Below, piece after piece: positions 15,179 to 22,836 of a DNA stretch of 32,863 bases; position 1 is the first letter of the stretch, and every line of letters starts with the position of its first letter. The translations under genes and the position numbers were made by a program. Source of the DNA: an uncultured Massilia sp. (GTDB lineage Bacteria; Pseudomonadota; Gammaproteobacteria; Burkholderiales; Burkholderiaceae_D); assembly GCA_913778765.1 (NCBI GenBank), contig CAJYXO010000070.1, positions 1 to 32,863 on the forward strand, given 5' to 3'. The notes below the pieces were generated by a model. That model did not search any database, had not been told where the DNA came from, and was given only the letters and a program-made list of their open reading frames with translations.

Positions 15179-16765
15179 TTAGACGCTCGGATCGGGGCCC
15201 GGCTTGCCATCCGCCACCCGGAACGCCGCCAGCTCCCGCTGCGCCGTGTCCGGATCCCGCACCTCGTCCAGGCCCATGAAGCGCGTGCGCGTCTCCTTCG
15301 GCGTCACTTCCAGCAGCATGTAGCCGCGCCTGTCGCTGCGGCCGTACTTGATGTGCGGGTTCATCGCCACGTATTCCGACGTGCGCCGCTGCGGGCGCGA
15401 GCTCGAGGTGACCGAGGTGCCGACGAACTCGGTGGCGATCGCCGGATTGTCCTTCGATGCCGGCCGGTCGAAGTCGCGCCGCAGCTCGCTCGCATAGAAG
15501 GTGTGGACGTCGCCGCCCAGCACCAGCGGATTGCTGGCCCGTGTGCGAAGCAGGGTGTCGAACAGGCGCAGGCGCGCGGCCGGATAGCCATCCCAGCCAT
15601 CGGTCCAGAAGCGTCCATCGCCCGGCGCGGCGATCGGCAGCTGCGACGACTGCGCCATCAGGGTCTGCTGGGCCAGGACGTTCCAGCGCGCTTTCGAGCT
15701 TTGCAGGCCTTCGCGCAGCCAGGCTTCCTGCTCCAGGCCCAGCATCGTGCGGCGCGGGTCGAGCATGGCGGGGCAGTCGCGCGGGCCCACCGAGTTCGAG
15801 CCGCCCCGGTCCTTGCGGGGACAGGCCTGGTAGGCCCGGTACTGGCGGTCGTCCAGCACGTGGAAGCGCGCCAGCCGTCCCCAGTCGACACGCTGGAACA
15901 TGCGCACGCCGGCGAAGCTGCGCGGCGACGGCAGGCGCAGCGGCATGTGTTCGTAGAAGGCCTGGTAGGCCGCGGCGCGGCGCGCTGCGAAGGCCGGCGA
16001 CAGGCGCTCGTCGCGGTCGGCGGCGTAGTCGTTGGCCACTTCATGGTCATCCCAGGTCACGATCCAGGGCGCCGCCAGGTGCGCCGCCTGCAGGTCCGGA
16101 TCGGTCTTGTACTGGGCATAGCGCTGGCGATAACTCTGCAGGTCGAACGACTCGTTCTGGCGCACGATGCGCTCCCCCAGAGGCGGATGCTGGCGCCGGA
16201 AGGCGCCCCATTCGTAGATGTAGTCGCCGAGGAAGGCGACCAGGTCGGGCTGGCTTTGCGCGATGTAGCGGTGCGCCGCATAGCTGCCGAATTCCCAGTG
16301 CTGGCAGGAGGCGACCGCCAGTTTCAGCAGGTCCGGCATGCTGTTCGCGGCTGGTGCGGTGCGGGTGCGTCCGATCGGGCTGATGGCGTCGCCCAGCAGG
16401 AAGCGGTACCAGTACCAGCGCCCCGGCTGCAGGCCGGTCACGTTCACGCGCACGCTGTGCGCCAGTTCCGGCGCGGCGACGGCGCCGCCTTTCGCGGCGA
16501 TGCGGCGAAAACCTTCGTCATGCGCGACTTCCCAGCGCAGCGGCACGGCCAGTTTCGGTGCGGTGTTCGCATCCAATGGATCGGGCAGGATGCGGGTCCA
16601 CAGGATGACGGAATCCGGCAGCGGCGAGCCGGAAGCGACACCGAGGCTGAAGGGATAGCCGGCGCTGTTGTTCGGCGCCGCGCGCAGGATCGATGGACCG
16701 GCGGCGGTGACAGCCGCGGCCAAACGCGCCGCGTCCAGCAGGAACAGGCGGCGCCGGCTCTGCAT
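15179..16765 (-). CDS. phoD: PhoD-type alkaline phosphatase/phosphodiesterase, Tat-exported
   Basis: A 528-residue metallophosphoesterase of the PhoD family, which releases phosphate from phosphomono- and diesters outside the cytoplasm. The N-terminus has consecutive arginines in SRRRLFLL followed by an alanine-rich stretch, a twin-arginine signal, as expected for an enzyme exported folded with its metals. An N-terminal PhoD domain begins near VASGSPLPDSVILWTRI (about 43-59). Metal-site segments are VASCQHWEFG, FLGDYIYEWG (D181), WDDHEVANDY and LGGDVHTFY. The start at 16765 lies four bases after the stop of the thioesterase gene on the same strand, so the two probably form an operon. I see no Pho box. 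Confidence 0.92.
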   Translation of the reverse strand: MQSRRRLFLLDAARLAAAVTAAGPSILRAAPNNSAGYPFSLGVASGSPLPDSVILWTRILPDPLDANTAPKLAVPLRWEVAHDEGFRRIAAKGGAVAAPELAHSVRVNVTGLQPGRWYWYRFLLGDAISPIGRTRTAPAANSMPDLLKLAVASCQHWEFGSYAAHRYIAQSQPDLVAFLGDYIYEWGAFRRQHPPLGERIVRQNESFDLQSYRQRYAQYKTDPDLQAAHLAAPWIVTWDDHEVANDYAADRDERLSPAFAARRAAAYQAFYEHMPLRLPSPRSFAGVRMFQRVDWGRLARFHVLDDRQYRAYQACPRKDRGGSNSVGPRDCPAMLDPRRTMLGLEQEAWLREGLQSSKARWNVLAQQTLMAQSSQLPIAAPGDGRFWTDGWDGYPAARLRLFDTLLRTRASNPLVLGGDVHTFYASELRRDFDRPASKDNPAIATEFVGTSVTSSSRPQRRTSEYVAMNPHIKYGRSDRRGYMLLEVTPKETRTRFMGLDEVRDPDTAQRELAAFRVADGKPGPDPSV

Positions 16766-16769
16766 TCGC

Positions 16770-17204
16770 TTACTGCTCGATCAGGGATTCGAGCGGCGGC
16801 AGCTGGCGCGGCTTGCGGTCCGGACCGGTGGCGACGTAGGTGAGGGTGGCCTCGGTGACTTTCACGACATGGGTCTGCAGGCGGTTACGCTCGGCGTAGA
16901 CTTCGACGTAGACGGTGATCGAGGTATTGCCGACCTTGACGACGTCGGCGTAGAAGGACAGCAGGTCGCCGACGAAGACCGGATTCTTGAACAGGAAGGA
17001 GTTCACGGCGATGGTGGCGACGCGGCCATTCGCGCGGCGCACGGCCGGCAGCGAGCCGGCGACGTCGACCTGGGCCATGATCCAGCCGCCGAACACGTCG
17101 CCATAGACGTTGGCATCGGACGGGGCAGGCATCATCCGCAGCACCGGCATCTTTCCTTCAGGCAGTCGGGTGGTGGATGGTGTCTGGTTTTCTGGCTGGG
17201 TCAT
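16770..17204 (-). CDS. yciA: Acyl-CoA thioesterase, hotdog fold (YciA type)
   Basis: A 144-residue single-hotdog thioesterase that hydrolyses acyl-CoA to free acid and CoA. It shows the YciA signature SDANVYGDVFGGWIMAQVD, with the catalytic aspartate D36 in GDVFGG. The typical continuation VATIAVNSFLFKNPVFVGD and the C-terminal TEATLTYVA also fit. The start at 17204 fits homologue length and has GAGA about 8 bases upstream; an in-frame ATG at 17249 would add 15 residues read through an inverted repeat and is less likely. It diverges from the ABC exporter gene at 17268 and is followed within four bases by phoD. No functional link between thioesterase and phosphatase is evident. Confidence 0.9.
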   Translation of the reverse strand: MTQPENQTPSTTRLPEGKMPVLRMMPAPSDANVYGDVFGGWIMAQVDVAGSLPAVRRANGRVATIAVNSFLFKNPVFVGDLLSFYADVVKVGNTSITVYVEVYAERNRLQTHVVKVTEATLTYVATGPDRKPRQLPPLESLIEQ

Positions 17205-17226
17205 CTTGAAATCTCGGTAAAAGCTA

Positions 17227-17243
17227 CAATCAATCCTTGATTG
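17227..17243. promoter_or_regulatory. Inverted repeat in the yciA/ABC-exporter divergent region
   Basis: CAATCAA-TCC-TTGATTG is a perfect 7-bp inverted repeat with a 3-base centre. It sits in the 63-bp gap between two divergent genes and overlaps a -10-like TACAAT (17225-17230, plus strand). Such placement suits a shared operator, though a hairpin in either leader is also possible. Confidence 0.45.
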
Positions 17244-17267
17244 AACCATAAATAAAGAAATCCTGTC

Positions 17268-19130
17268 ATGCGACGCTCATCTGCCAGTTCTGCTCCCAGC
17301 TCATCCCTGCCGCCCGCGGCCGACCCGAATGCCAAGCGCAACGACTGGGCCGTCATCGGCACCCTGCTGCCTTATCTGTGGGTCTACAAATGGCGCGTGA
17401 TGGCCGCGCTGGTCTGCCTGATCGGCGCCAAGGTCGCGAATATCGGCGTGCCGCTGGTGCTCAAGCGGATCGTCGACAGCCTCAGCATCACGCCTTCGAA
17501 CCCCTACGCGCTGCTGGTGCTGCCGCTCGGCGCCCTGCTGGCGTACGGCGCGCTGCGTTTCTCCACCACGCTGTTCACCGAGCTGCGCGAATTCCTGTTC
17601 GCACGCGTGACCCAGCGCGCGGTGCGCACCATCGCCCTGAAGGTGTTCCGCCACCTGCACGCGCTGTCGCTGCGTTTTCATTTGAACCGCCAGACCGGCG
17701 GCATGACGCGCGACATCGAGCGCGGCACGCGCGGCGTCAGCTCGCTGGTGTCGTACTCGCTGTTCTCGATCCTGCCGACCCTGGTCGAGATCACGCTGGT
17801 GCTGGGCTACCTGGCGGCGCGCTACGACAAGTGGTTCTCGATCATCACCGGCGCGGCGCTGGTCGTCTACATTACCTTCACCATCGTCGTCACCGAATGG
17901 CGCACCCATTTCCGGCGCACGATGAACGAGCTCGATTCGAAGGCGAATACCAAGGCCATCGACTCGCTGATCAACTACGAGACCGTCAAATACTTCGGCA
18001 ACGAGGACTATGAAGCCAAGCGCTACGACGAAGGCCTGCAGAGCTACGAGCGCGCCGCCGTGCGCTCGCAGACCTCGCTCTCCTTCCTCAACAGCGGCCA
18101 GTCGCTGATCATCGCCGCCGCCGTCACCGCCATCCTGTGGCGCGCGACCCAGGGCGTGATCGACAAGACCATGACCCTGGGCGACCTGGTGCTGGTGAAC
18201 TCCTTCATGCTGCAGCTGTATATCCCGCTCAACTTCCTGGGCGTGATCTACCGCGAGATCAAGCAGAGCCTGGCCGACATGGAGCGCCTCTTCGGCCTGC
18301 TCGAGCAGCACCGCGAAGTGGCCGACTCCAAGGATGCGAAACCGCTCGTCACGCATGGCGCGAAGGTCGAGTTCTCGCACGTCGAATTCAACTACGACCC
18401 GAAGCGCCAGATCCTGTTCGACGTCGATTTCAGCATTCCGGCCGGCACCACCACCGCCGTGGTCGGCCACAGCGGCTCCGGCAAGTCGACCCTGTCGCGG
18501 CTGCTGTTCCGCTTCTACGACGTGCAGCAGGGATCGATCTGCATCGATGGCCAGGACATCCGCGACATCACCCAGGACTCGCTGCGCCACGCGATCGGCA
18601 TCGTGCCCCAGGATACGGTGCTGTTCAACGACACCATCGAATACAACATCGCCTACGGCCGTCCGGGCGCCAGCCGCGAGGACATCGTCGCCGCGGCGCG
18701 CGCCGCATCCATCCACGACTTCATCGAAAGCCTGCCCGACGGCTATGCGACAATGGTGGGTGAACGCGGCCTGAAGCTGTCCGGCGGCGAAAAGCAGCGC
18801 GTGGCCATCGCGCGCACGCTGCTGAAGAACCCGGCGATCCTGATCTTCGACGAAGCGACGTCGGCGCTGGACTCGCGCGCGGAGCAGGCGATCCAGGCGC
18901 AACTGAAGGAAATCGCGAAGCAGCGCACCACGCTGGTGATCGCGCACCGCCTGTCGACCATCGCCGACGCGCACCAGATCCTGGTGCTCGACCATGGCCG
19001 CATCGTCGAACGCGGCACGCACGGCCAGCTGATCGCGCAGGACGGACTGTATAAACAGATGTGGGACCGGCAGCAGGCAAGGCAGGACGAAGACCTTGCA
19101 TCGCCGCCGCTGGCGCTCGAACAAGACTAG
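17268..19130 (+). CDS. ABC exporter, Atm1/HMT1 family (fused membrane and ATPase domains)
   Basis: A 620-residue half-transporter that should dimerise in the inner membrane. Residues about 40-325 hold six transmembrane helices. This part includes LINYETVKYFGNEDYE and LNFLGVIYREIKQSLADMER, segments typical of Atm1 and its bacterial homologues. The ATPase domain has Walker A GHSGSGKST, signature LSGGEKQR, Walker B ILIFDEATSALD and H-loop AHRLST. Characterised relatives export glutathione-linked compounds (yeast mitochondrial Atm1, Novosphingobium Atm1), and some bacterial ones aid heavy-metal tolerance, so glutathione conjugates are the best substrate guess. No clear Shine-Dalgarno site precedes ATG 17268. 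kdoO follows after 10 bases and is probably co-transcribed. Confidence 0.92.
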   Translation: MRRSSASSAPSSSLPPAADPNAKRNDWAVIGTLLPYLWVYKWRVMAALVCLIGAKVANIGVPLVLKRIVDSLSITPSNPYALLVLPLGALLAYGALRFSTTLFTELREFLFARVTQRAVRTIALKVFRHLHALSLRFHLNRQTGGMTRDIERGTRGVSSLVSYSLFSILPTLVEITLVLGYLAARYDKWFSIITGAALVVYITFTIVVTEWRTHFRRTMNELDSKANTKAIDSLINYETVKYFGNEDYEAKRYDEGLQSYERAAVRSQTSLSFLNSGQSLIIAAAVTAILWRATQGVIDKTMTLGDLVLVNSFMLQLYIPLNFLGVIYREIKQSLADMERLFGLLEQHREVADSKDAKPLVTHGAKVEFSHVEFNYDPKRQILFDVDFSIPAGTTTAVVGHSGSGKSTLSRLLFRFYDVQQGSICIDGQDIRDITQDSLRHAIGIVPQDTVLFNDTIEYNIAYGRPGASREDIVAAARAASIHDFIESLPDGYATMVGERGLKLSGGEKQRVAIARTLLKNPAILIFDEATSALDSRAEQAIQAQLKEIAKQRTTLVIAHRLSTIADAHQILVLDHGRIVERGTHGQLIAQDGLYKQMWDRQQARQDEDLASPPLALEQD

Positions 19131-19140
19131 GAAGAACGAG

Positions 19141-20013
19141 ATGGAAAAGCAGATCGTCGAGATCGACATGCAGGAGGTCGGCCACGGCAATCCGGCCTGG
19201 ATCGCCGCGCTCGAAGCAGGGAAGGTGCTGTACTTCCCGAACTTCGGCGAGCACGGCTTCGCCCCGCAGAAGGAAGAGCTGGCGCTGTTCCGCGAAGACA
19301 TCCGCGACCCCAAGGTGCGCAACATCAGCCTCGACGCTGCCGGCCGCCTGAAAGGCGTGATCGGCGACGATGCCACGCAGGCGCTGGCGGCCGGCATGAT
19401 CGGGCGCTTCCGCGCCCAGGCCGAAAGCCTGCTGGGGAATCTGGCGCCGCGCTACAGCGAACACCTGCGCCGCGGCTCGGTGAGCTTCCGTCCATCGAAG
19501 GTCGAGACCCGCGTGCAGTCCTGGCGCGCCGACGACCGCCGCCTGCACGTCGACGCCTTCCCCTCGCGCCCGAACCGCGGCGAGCGCCTGCTGCGCGTGT
19601 TCACCAACGTGAACCTGGAAGGCGTGCCGCGCGTGTGGCGCGTCGGCGAACCCTTCGAGGATGTGGCGCGCCGTTTCCTGCCGCGCGTGAAGCCGTATGT
19701 GGCGTGGCAGGCCAAGGCCTTGGCCGCGCTGCACGTGACCAAATCGCTGCGCAGCGAGTACGACCATCTGATGCTGCAGCTGCACGACGCCATGAAGTCG
19801 GACCTCGACTACCAGAAGAACGCGCCGCAGGAGACCTTCGGCTTCCCGCCCGGCTGCGCCTGGGTGTGCTTCTCGGACCAGACCTCGCACTCGGTGATGT
19901 CGGGGCAGTACATGATGGAATACACGGCGCAGCTGTCGCCGATGCACCAGTATGACAAGGAGGCCAGTCCGCTGGCGATCCTCAGCAGGCTGCAGGGACA
20001 TGCGCTGGTATAG
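19141..20013 (+). CDS. kdoO: Kdo hydroxylase (Fe(II)/2-oxoglutarate dioxygenase family, LPS inner core)
   Basis: A 290-residue protein matching the 3-deoxy-D-manno-oct-2-ulosonic acid hydroxylase family, which converts a Kdo residue of the LPS inner core to Ko. Seen: RRLHVDAFPSRP with the iron-binding H136-x-D138 pair, and the distal histidine H250 in SDQTSHSVMSGQ. There is no signal peptide, so it would act at the cytoplasmic face on Kdo-lipid A before export, as described for Burkholderia and Yersinia KdoO. AGGAAG lies upstream of the ATG. It follows the ABC exporter gene by 10 bases and converges on the LysR gene with 20 bases between. With pagL at 4729, it gives the window two LPS-modifying enzymes. 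Confidence 0.88.
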   Translation: MEKQIVEIDMQEVGHGNPAWIAALEAGKVLYFPNFGEHGFAPQKEELALFREDIRDPKVRNISLDAAGRLKGVIGDDATQALAAGMIGRFRAQAESLLGNLAPRYSEHLRRGSVSFRPSKVETRVQSWRADDRRLHVDAFPSRPNRGERLLRVFTNVNLEGVPRVWRVGEPFEDVARRFLPRVKPYVAWQAKALAALHVTKSLRSEYDHLMLQLHDAMKSDLDYQKNAPQETFGFPPGCAWVCFSDQTSHSVMSGQYMMEYTAQLSPMHQYDKEASPLAILSRLQGHALV

Positions 20014-20033
20014 GGCGGCCATGTGAGCGCGCG

Positions 20034-20927
20034 TCAGGCCGGCAACAAGTCCTTGCCGTGCGCGCGCAGGATGGCGGCCACGCGCAGCGCGACCGGCGAC
20101 AAGTAGCCTCCTTGGCGGTAGGCCAGGCCGAGGCGGCGCGCCATTTGCGTTTCCGCCAGTTCCACTTCGCGCACCCTGGCCTTGCCGGCCACCAGGTTCA
20201 AGCGCGACACGAAACCCAGCAACTGCGTCGTTTCGAGGATGGGCAGGATGGCGTTCAGCACGTTCGATTCGATCTGGACCTGCGGCCGCGGCAGCCCATG
20301 CCGTTCGAAGGTCTGGTCCAGCCACTGGCGTGAGGAGACCATCGTCGCCGGCAGCATCCATTTGTAGTCCAGCAGGTCGGCCAGCGTGCAGGGCGCGCCA
20401 AACACCGGATGGTCTGCGCTGGCCATCACCACCATCGTGTCTTGCGCAACTTTCTCCCACACGATATCCGCATCGGTTTCCTGCATCGGGCTCAGCACCA
20501 GGTCCAGCTCGCCGTCGTGCAGGCCGCGCATCAGGTTGGCGTTCATCGCCACCGTCAGCTTGACCGTTATCCCGGGCGCTTCCTGCAGTAACTGCCGGAA
20601 CACGGTGGGCATCAGGTGTTCGGCCACCGTGGGCACGCAGCCAAGCCGCACCGTCCCTTGGAGGCCGCCGGCGTAATCCTGCATCTCGCGCGCGGTCTCT
20701 TCCACCATCAGCGCCATCTGGCGGCTGCGCTTCGCCAGGATCCGGCCGGCGGCCGTCAGCCGCATGCCGCGCCCGTCCTTCTCGAACAGGCGTGAACCCA
20801 GCGACTCTTCGAGCCGGTCGATGCATTTGGTCAGCGCCGGCTGGGTGCGGTGCAGGCGCTCGGCGGCGCGTCCCAGGTTGCCTTCCTCGGCGATCACTTC
20901 GAAATATTTCAGGTCGCGGAAATCCAT
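20034..20927 (-). CDS. LysR-type transcriptional regulator
   Basis: A 297-residue regulator with an N-terminal winged helix-turn-helix (about 1-60: DLKYFEVIAEEGNLGRAAERLHRTQPALTKCIDRLEESLG) and a C-terminal periplasmic-binding-like effector domain from about residue 90. AGGA lies about 8 bases before the ATG. It diverges from the rraA-like, dehydrogenase, MFS and porin genes. That is the standard layout in which a LysR protein controls the neighbouring operon and itself from a shared region. The ligand is presumably a substrate or intermediate of that operon. A dyad and a promoter candidate lie in the 204-bp gap. Confidence 0.95.
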   Translation of the reverse strand: MDFRDLKYFEVIAEEGNLGRAAERLHRTQPALTKCIDRLEESLGSRLFEKDGRGMRLTAAGRILAKRSRQMALMVEETAREMQDYAGGLQGTVRLGCVPTVAEHLMPTVFRQLLQEAPGITVKLTVAMNANLMRGLHDGELDLVLSPMQETDADIVWEKVAQDTMVVMASADHPVFGAPCTLADLLDYKWMLPATMVSSRQWLDQTFERHGLPRPQVQIESNVLNAILPILETTQLLGFVSRLNLVAGKARVREVELAETQMARRLGLAYRQGGYLSPVALRVAAILRAHGKDLLPA

Positions 20928-20933
20928 GGATTC

Positions 20934-20953
20934 ATTCCTGAAAGTTTAAGAAT
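20934..20953. promoter_or_regulatory. Candidate LysR-binding dyad
   Basis: ATTC at 20934-20937 and GAAT at 20950-20953 form an AT-rich dyad seven bases upstream of the lysR start codon, flanked by TTCAT and ATGAA. LysR proteins bind dyads of the T-N11-A type; the spacing here is close but not exact. It lies where autoregulation would be expected. Confidence 0.35.
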
Positions 20954-20969
20954 ATGAAAATTAAGTGAA

Positions 20970-20998
20970 TATACATTATAGGTTGCCCTTCCTATACT
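20970..20998 (+). promoter_or_regulatory. Putative promoter of the rraA-like operon
   Basis: TATACA (20970-20975) and TATACT (20993-20998) are separated by 17 bases in an AT-rich island. The -10 is 5/6 and the -35 4/6. A weak -35 is common for LysR-activated promoters. Transcription would begin near 21005, ahead of the two in-frame start codons at 21054 and 21132. Confidence 0.45.
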
Positions 20999-21131
20999 CG
21001 GCTCATACAAGACACTGCCTGACAAAAAAGCAGCCGCACCGGAGGAGACATCCATGGCAACCCGCGTCCCGCGTGCCGTCCTGCGCACGTCTCCCCCTTT
21101 GGCTGTCTTCTCTCAACCACGAGGACATACC

Positions 21132-21827
21132 ATGAGCCATGCCACCCCACCCGACGTGATCCGCGACATCGAGCGCATCGACCCCGAACTAGTCGCACGC
21201 GCCGCCCAATACCCATCTTCGATCCTGGCCGACGTCGCCGGCCGCCGCGGCGCCCTGAGTAGCCGCATCGCGCCGCTGGCGCCGAGCATGCGCCTGGCCG
21301 GATCGGCGCTGACGGTCGAAGTCCGCCCCGGCGACAACCTCATGATCCACGCCGCGATGGCGCTGGCGAAACCGGGCGACGTGCTGGTCATCGACGGCAA
21401 GGGCGACGACACCAGCGCCCTGATGGGCGAGATCATGGTCAGCCAGTGCATGGCGATCGGCATCGCCGGCATCGTCGTCTACGGCGCCGTGCGCGATACC
21501 GAAGCGATCCGCGCGCTGGGCTTCCCGATGTACGCCACCGGCGCCAATCCGAACGGCCCGACCAAGCAGGTGCCGGGCCGGATCAACTGGCCGGTGGCGG
21601 TCGGCGGCGTGACGGTGCGTCCGGGCGACCTGGTGGTGGCCGACGGCGACGGCGTGGTCGTCATCGAACCGGTCAAGGTAAGCGCGGCCCTGGACGCGGC
21701 GAAGAAAAAACTGGACGACGAAACCGCGCGCATCGAAGGCATCCGCAGCGGCGCGCAACTGCGTCCGAGCTGGCTGGACGGCGCCCTGCGCAAGGCCGGC
21801 GTGCTGGCCGAAGGAGAGACGCTGTGA
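21132..21827 (+). CDS. RraA-fold aldolase (4-hydroxy-4-methyl-2-oxoglutarate / 4-carboxy-4-hydroxy-2-oxoadipate aldolase type)
   Basis: A 231-residue protein of the RraA/HMG aldolase family. Catalytic members are Mg2+-dependent class II pyruvate aldolases that split 4-hydroxy-2-oxo acids and can decarboxylate oxaloacetate. GAVRD (119-122) supplies the substrate-binding arginine R121 and metal-binding D122, and GDVLVIDGKGD and LMGEIM (E100) match the family, so an aldolase is likelier than the RNase E regulator RraA. GAGG seven bases upstream supports ATG 21132. An in-frame ATG at 21054 with GGAGGAG would add 26 residues. The stop overlaps the next gene's GTG start (GTGA), so the two are translationally coupled. 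True substrate unknown. Confidence 0.85.
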   Translation: MSHATPPDVIRDIERIDPELVARAAQYPSSILADVAGRRGALSSRIAPLAPSMRLAGSALTVEVRPGDNLMIHAAMALAKPGDVLVIDGKGDDTSALMGEIMVSQCMAIGIAGIVVYGAVRDTEAIRALGFPMYATGANPNGPTKQVPGRINWPVAVGGVTVRPGDLVVADGDGVVVIEPVKVSAALDAAKKKLDDETARIEGIRSGAQLRPSWLDGALRKAGVLAEGETL

Positions 21828-22771
21828 GCGCCGTCCTGAAGGAGCAGCCGGCACGCGACGTCATCCTCGTCACCGGCGCCGACCTGGCCGACAAGGCGGT
21901 CACGCTGCTGTCCGGGTTCGAGCTGGTCTACGCCGGCAAGACCCCGACCGAGGACGAGCTGGCCGCCCTGTGCCGCCAGTATCGACCGGTCGCGATCATC
22001 GTGCGCTACGGCCGCATCACCGAACGCGTGATCGATGCCTGCACCCGCCTGCGCGTGATTTCCAAGCACGGTTCCGGCACCGACACCATCGACAAGGACG
22101 CGGCGGCCAGGCGCGGCATCGCCGTCAAGGCGGCAGCGGGCGCGAATGCGGCGGCCGTCGCCGAACATGCCTGGGCGCTGATCTTCGCCTGCGCCAAGGA
22201 CGTGACTGCGCTCGACCGCCGCATGCACGAAGGCCACTGGGACAAGGCCACGCACAAGAGCCTGGAGCTGAACGGCCGCACGCTGGGCCTGGTGGGCCTG
22301 GGCGCGATCGGCGCACGCGTGGCGGCCACCGGCATCGCGCTGGGCATGAAGGTGATCGCCCATGATCCGTACGCGGCAAGCGCGCCGGCCGGCGTCGAGT
22401 TGCTGCCGCTGGCCGAGGTCATCGCCGGCGCCGACGTGCTGTCGCTGCATTGCCCGCTCACGAAGGACAACGCCGAGATGCTGAACGCCGAGACGCTCGC
22501 CACCATGCGCCGCGGCGCGATCGTGGTGAACACGGCGCGCGGCGGCCTGATCGACGAAGCGGCGCTGGCCGCGGCCCTGCGCAGCGGCGCCCTGCGCGCG
22601 GCGGGACTGGACAGCTTCCAGGTCGAGCCCTTCGTGCCCGGCCACCCGTTCAGCGCGATCCCGAACGCGATCCTGTCGCCGCACATCGGCGGCGTGACGG
22701 CCGACGCCTATATCGGCATGGGCGTGGGCGCGGCGAAGAATGTGCTGGCCGTGCTGGAACAGCAAGCCTGA
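21824..22771 (+). CDS. D-2-hydroxyacid dehydrogenase (phosphoglycerate-dehydrogenase-like)
   Basis: A 315-residue NAD(P)-linked dehydrogenase that interconverts a D-2-hydroxy acid and its 2-oxo acid. The nucleotide-binding motif is GLVGLGAIGARVA (155-167). Catalytic residues are R239 (NTARGGLIDEAAL), E268 and H287 (SPHIGG). It lacks the C-terminal ACT/regulatory domains of many biosynthetic SerA enzymes, so a catabolic role fits better. The start is GTG 21824, overlapping the aldolase stop by four bases, with AGGAG seven bases upstream. In this operon it may make the 2-oxo acid that the aldolase splits, or reduce one of the aldolase products. Confidence 0.88.
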   Translation: MSAVLKEQPARDVILVTGADLADKAVTLLSGFELVYAGKTPTEDELAALCRQYRPVAIIVRYGRITERVIDACTRLRVISKHGSGTDTIDKDAAARRGIAVKAAAGANAAAVAEHAWALIFACAKDVTALDRRMHEGHWDKATHKSLELNGRTLGLVGLGAIGARVAATGIALGMKVIAHDPYAASAPAGVELLPLAEVIAGADVLSLHCPLTKDNAEMLNAETLATMRRGAIVVNTARGGLIDEAALAAALRSGALRAAGLDSFQVEPFVPGHPFSAIPNAILSPHIGGVTADAYIGMGVGAAKNVLAVLEQQA

Positions 22772-22789
22772 CCCGTACCAAAAAACCAC

Positions 22790-22811
22790 AAGCGCGCACC
22801 AAGACGCGCTT
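22790..22811 (+). promoter_or_regulatory. Intercistronic hairpin before the MFS symporter gene
   Basis: AAGCGCG and CGCGCTT form a 7-bp stem with an 8-base loop in the 65-base gap between dehydrogenase and MFS genes. Only TT follows, so full termination is unlikely. It may set relative expression or stabilise a processed mRNA end. Confidence 0.45.
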
Positions 22812-22836
22812 TAACGATTACATTAACGGAGACGAC

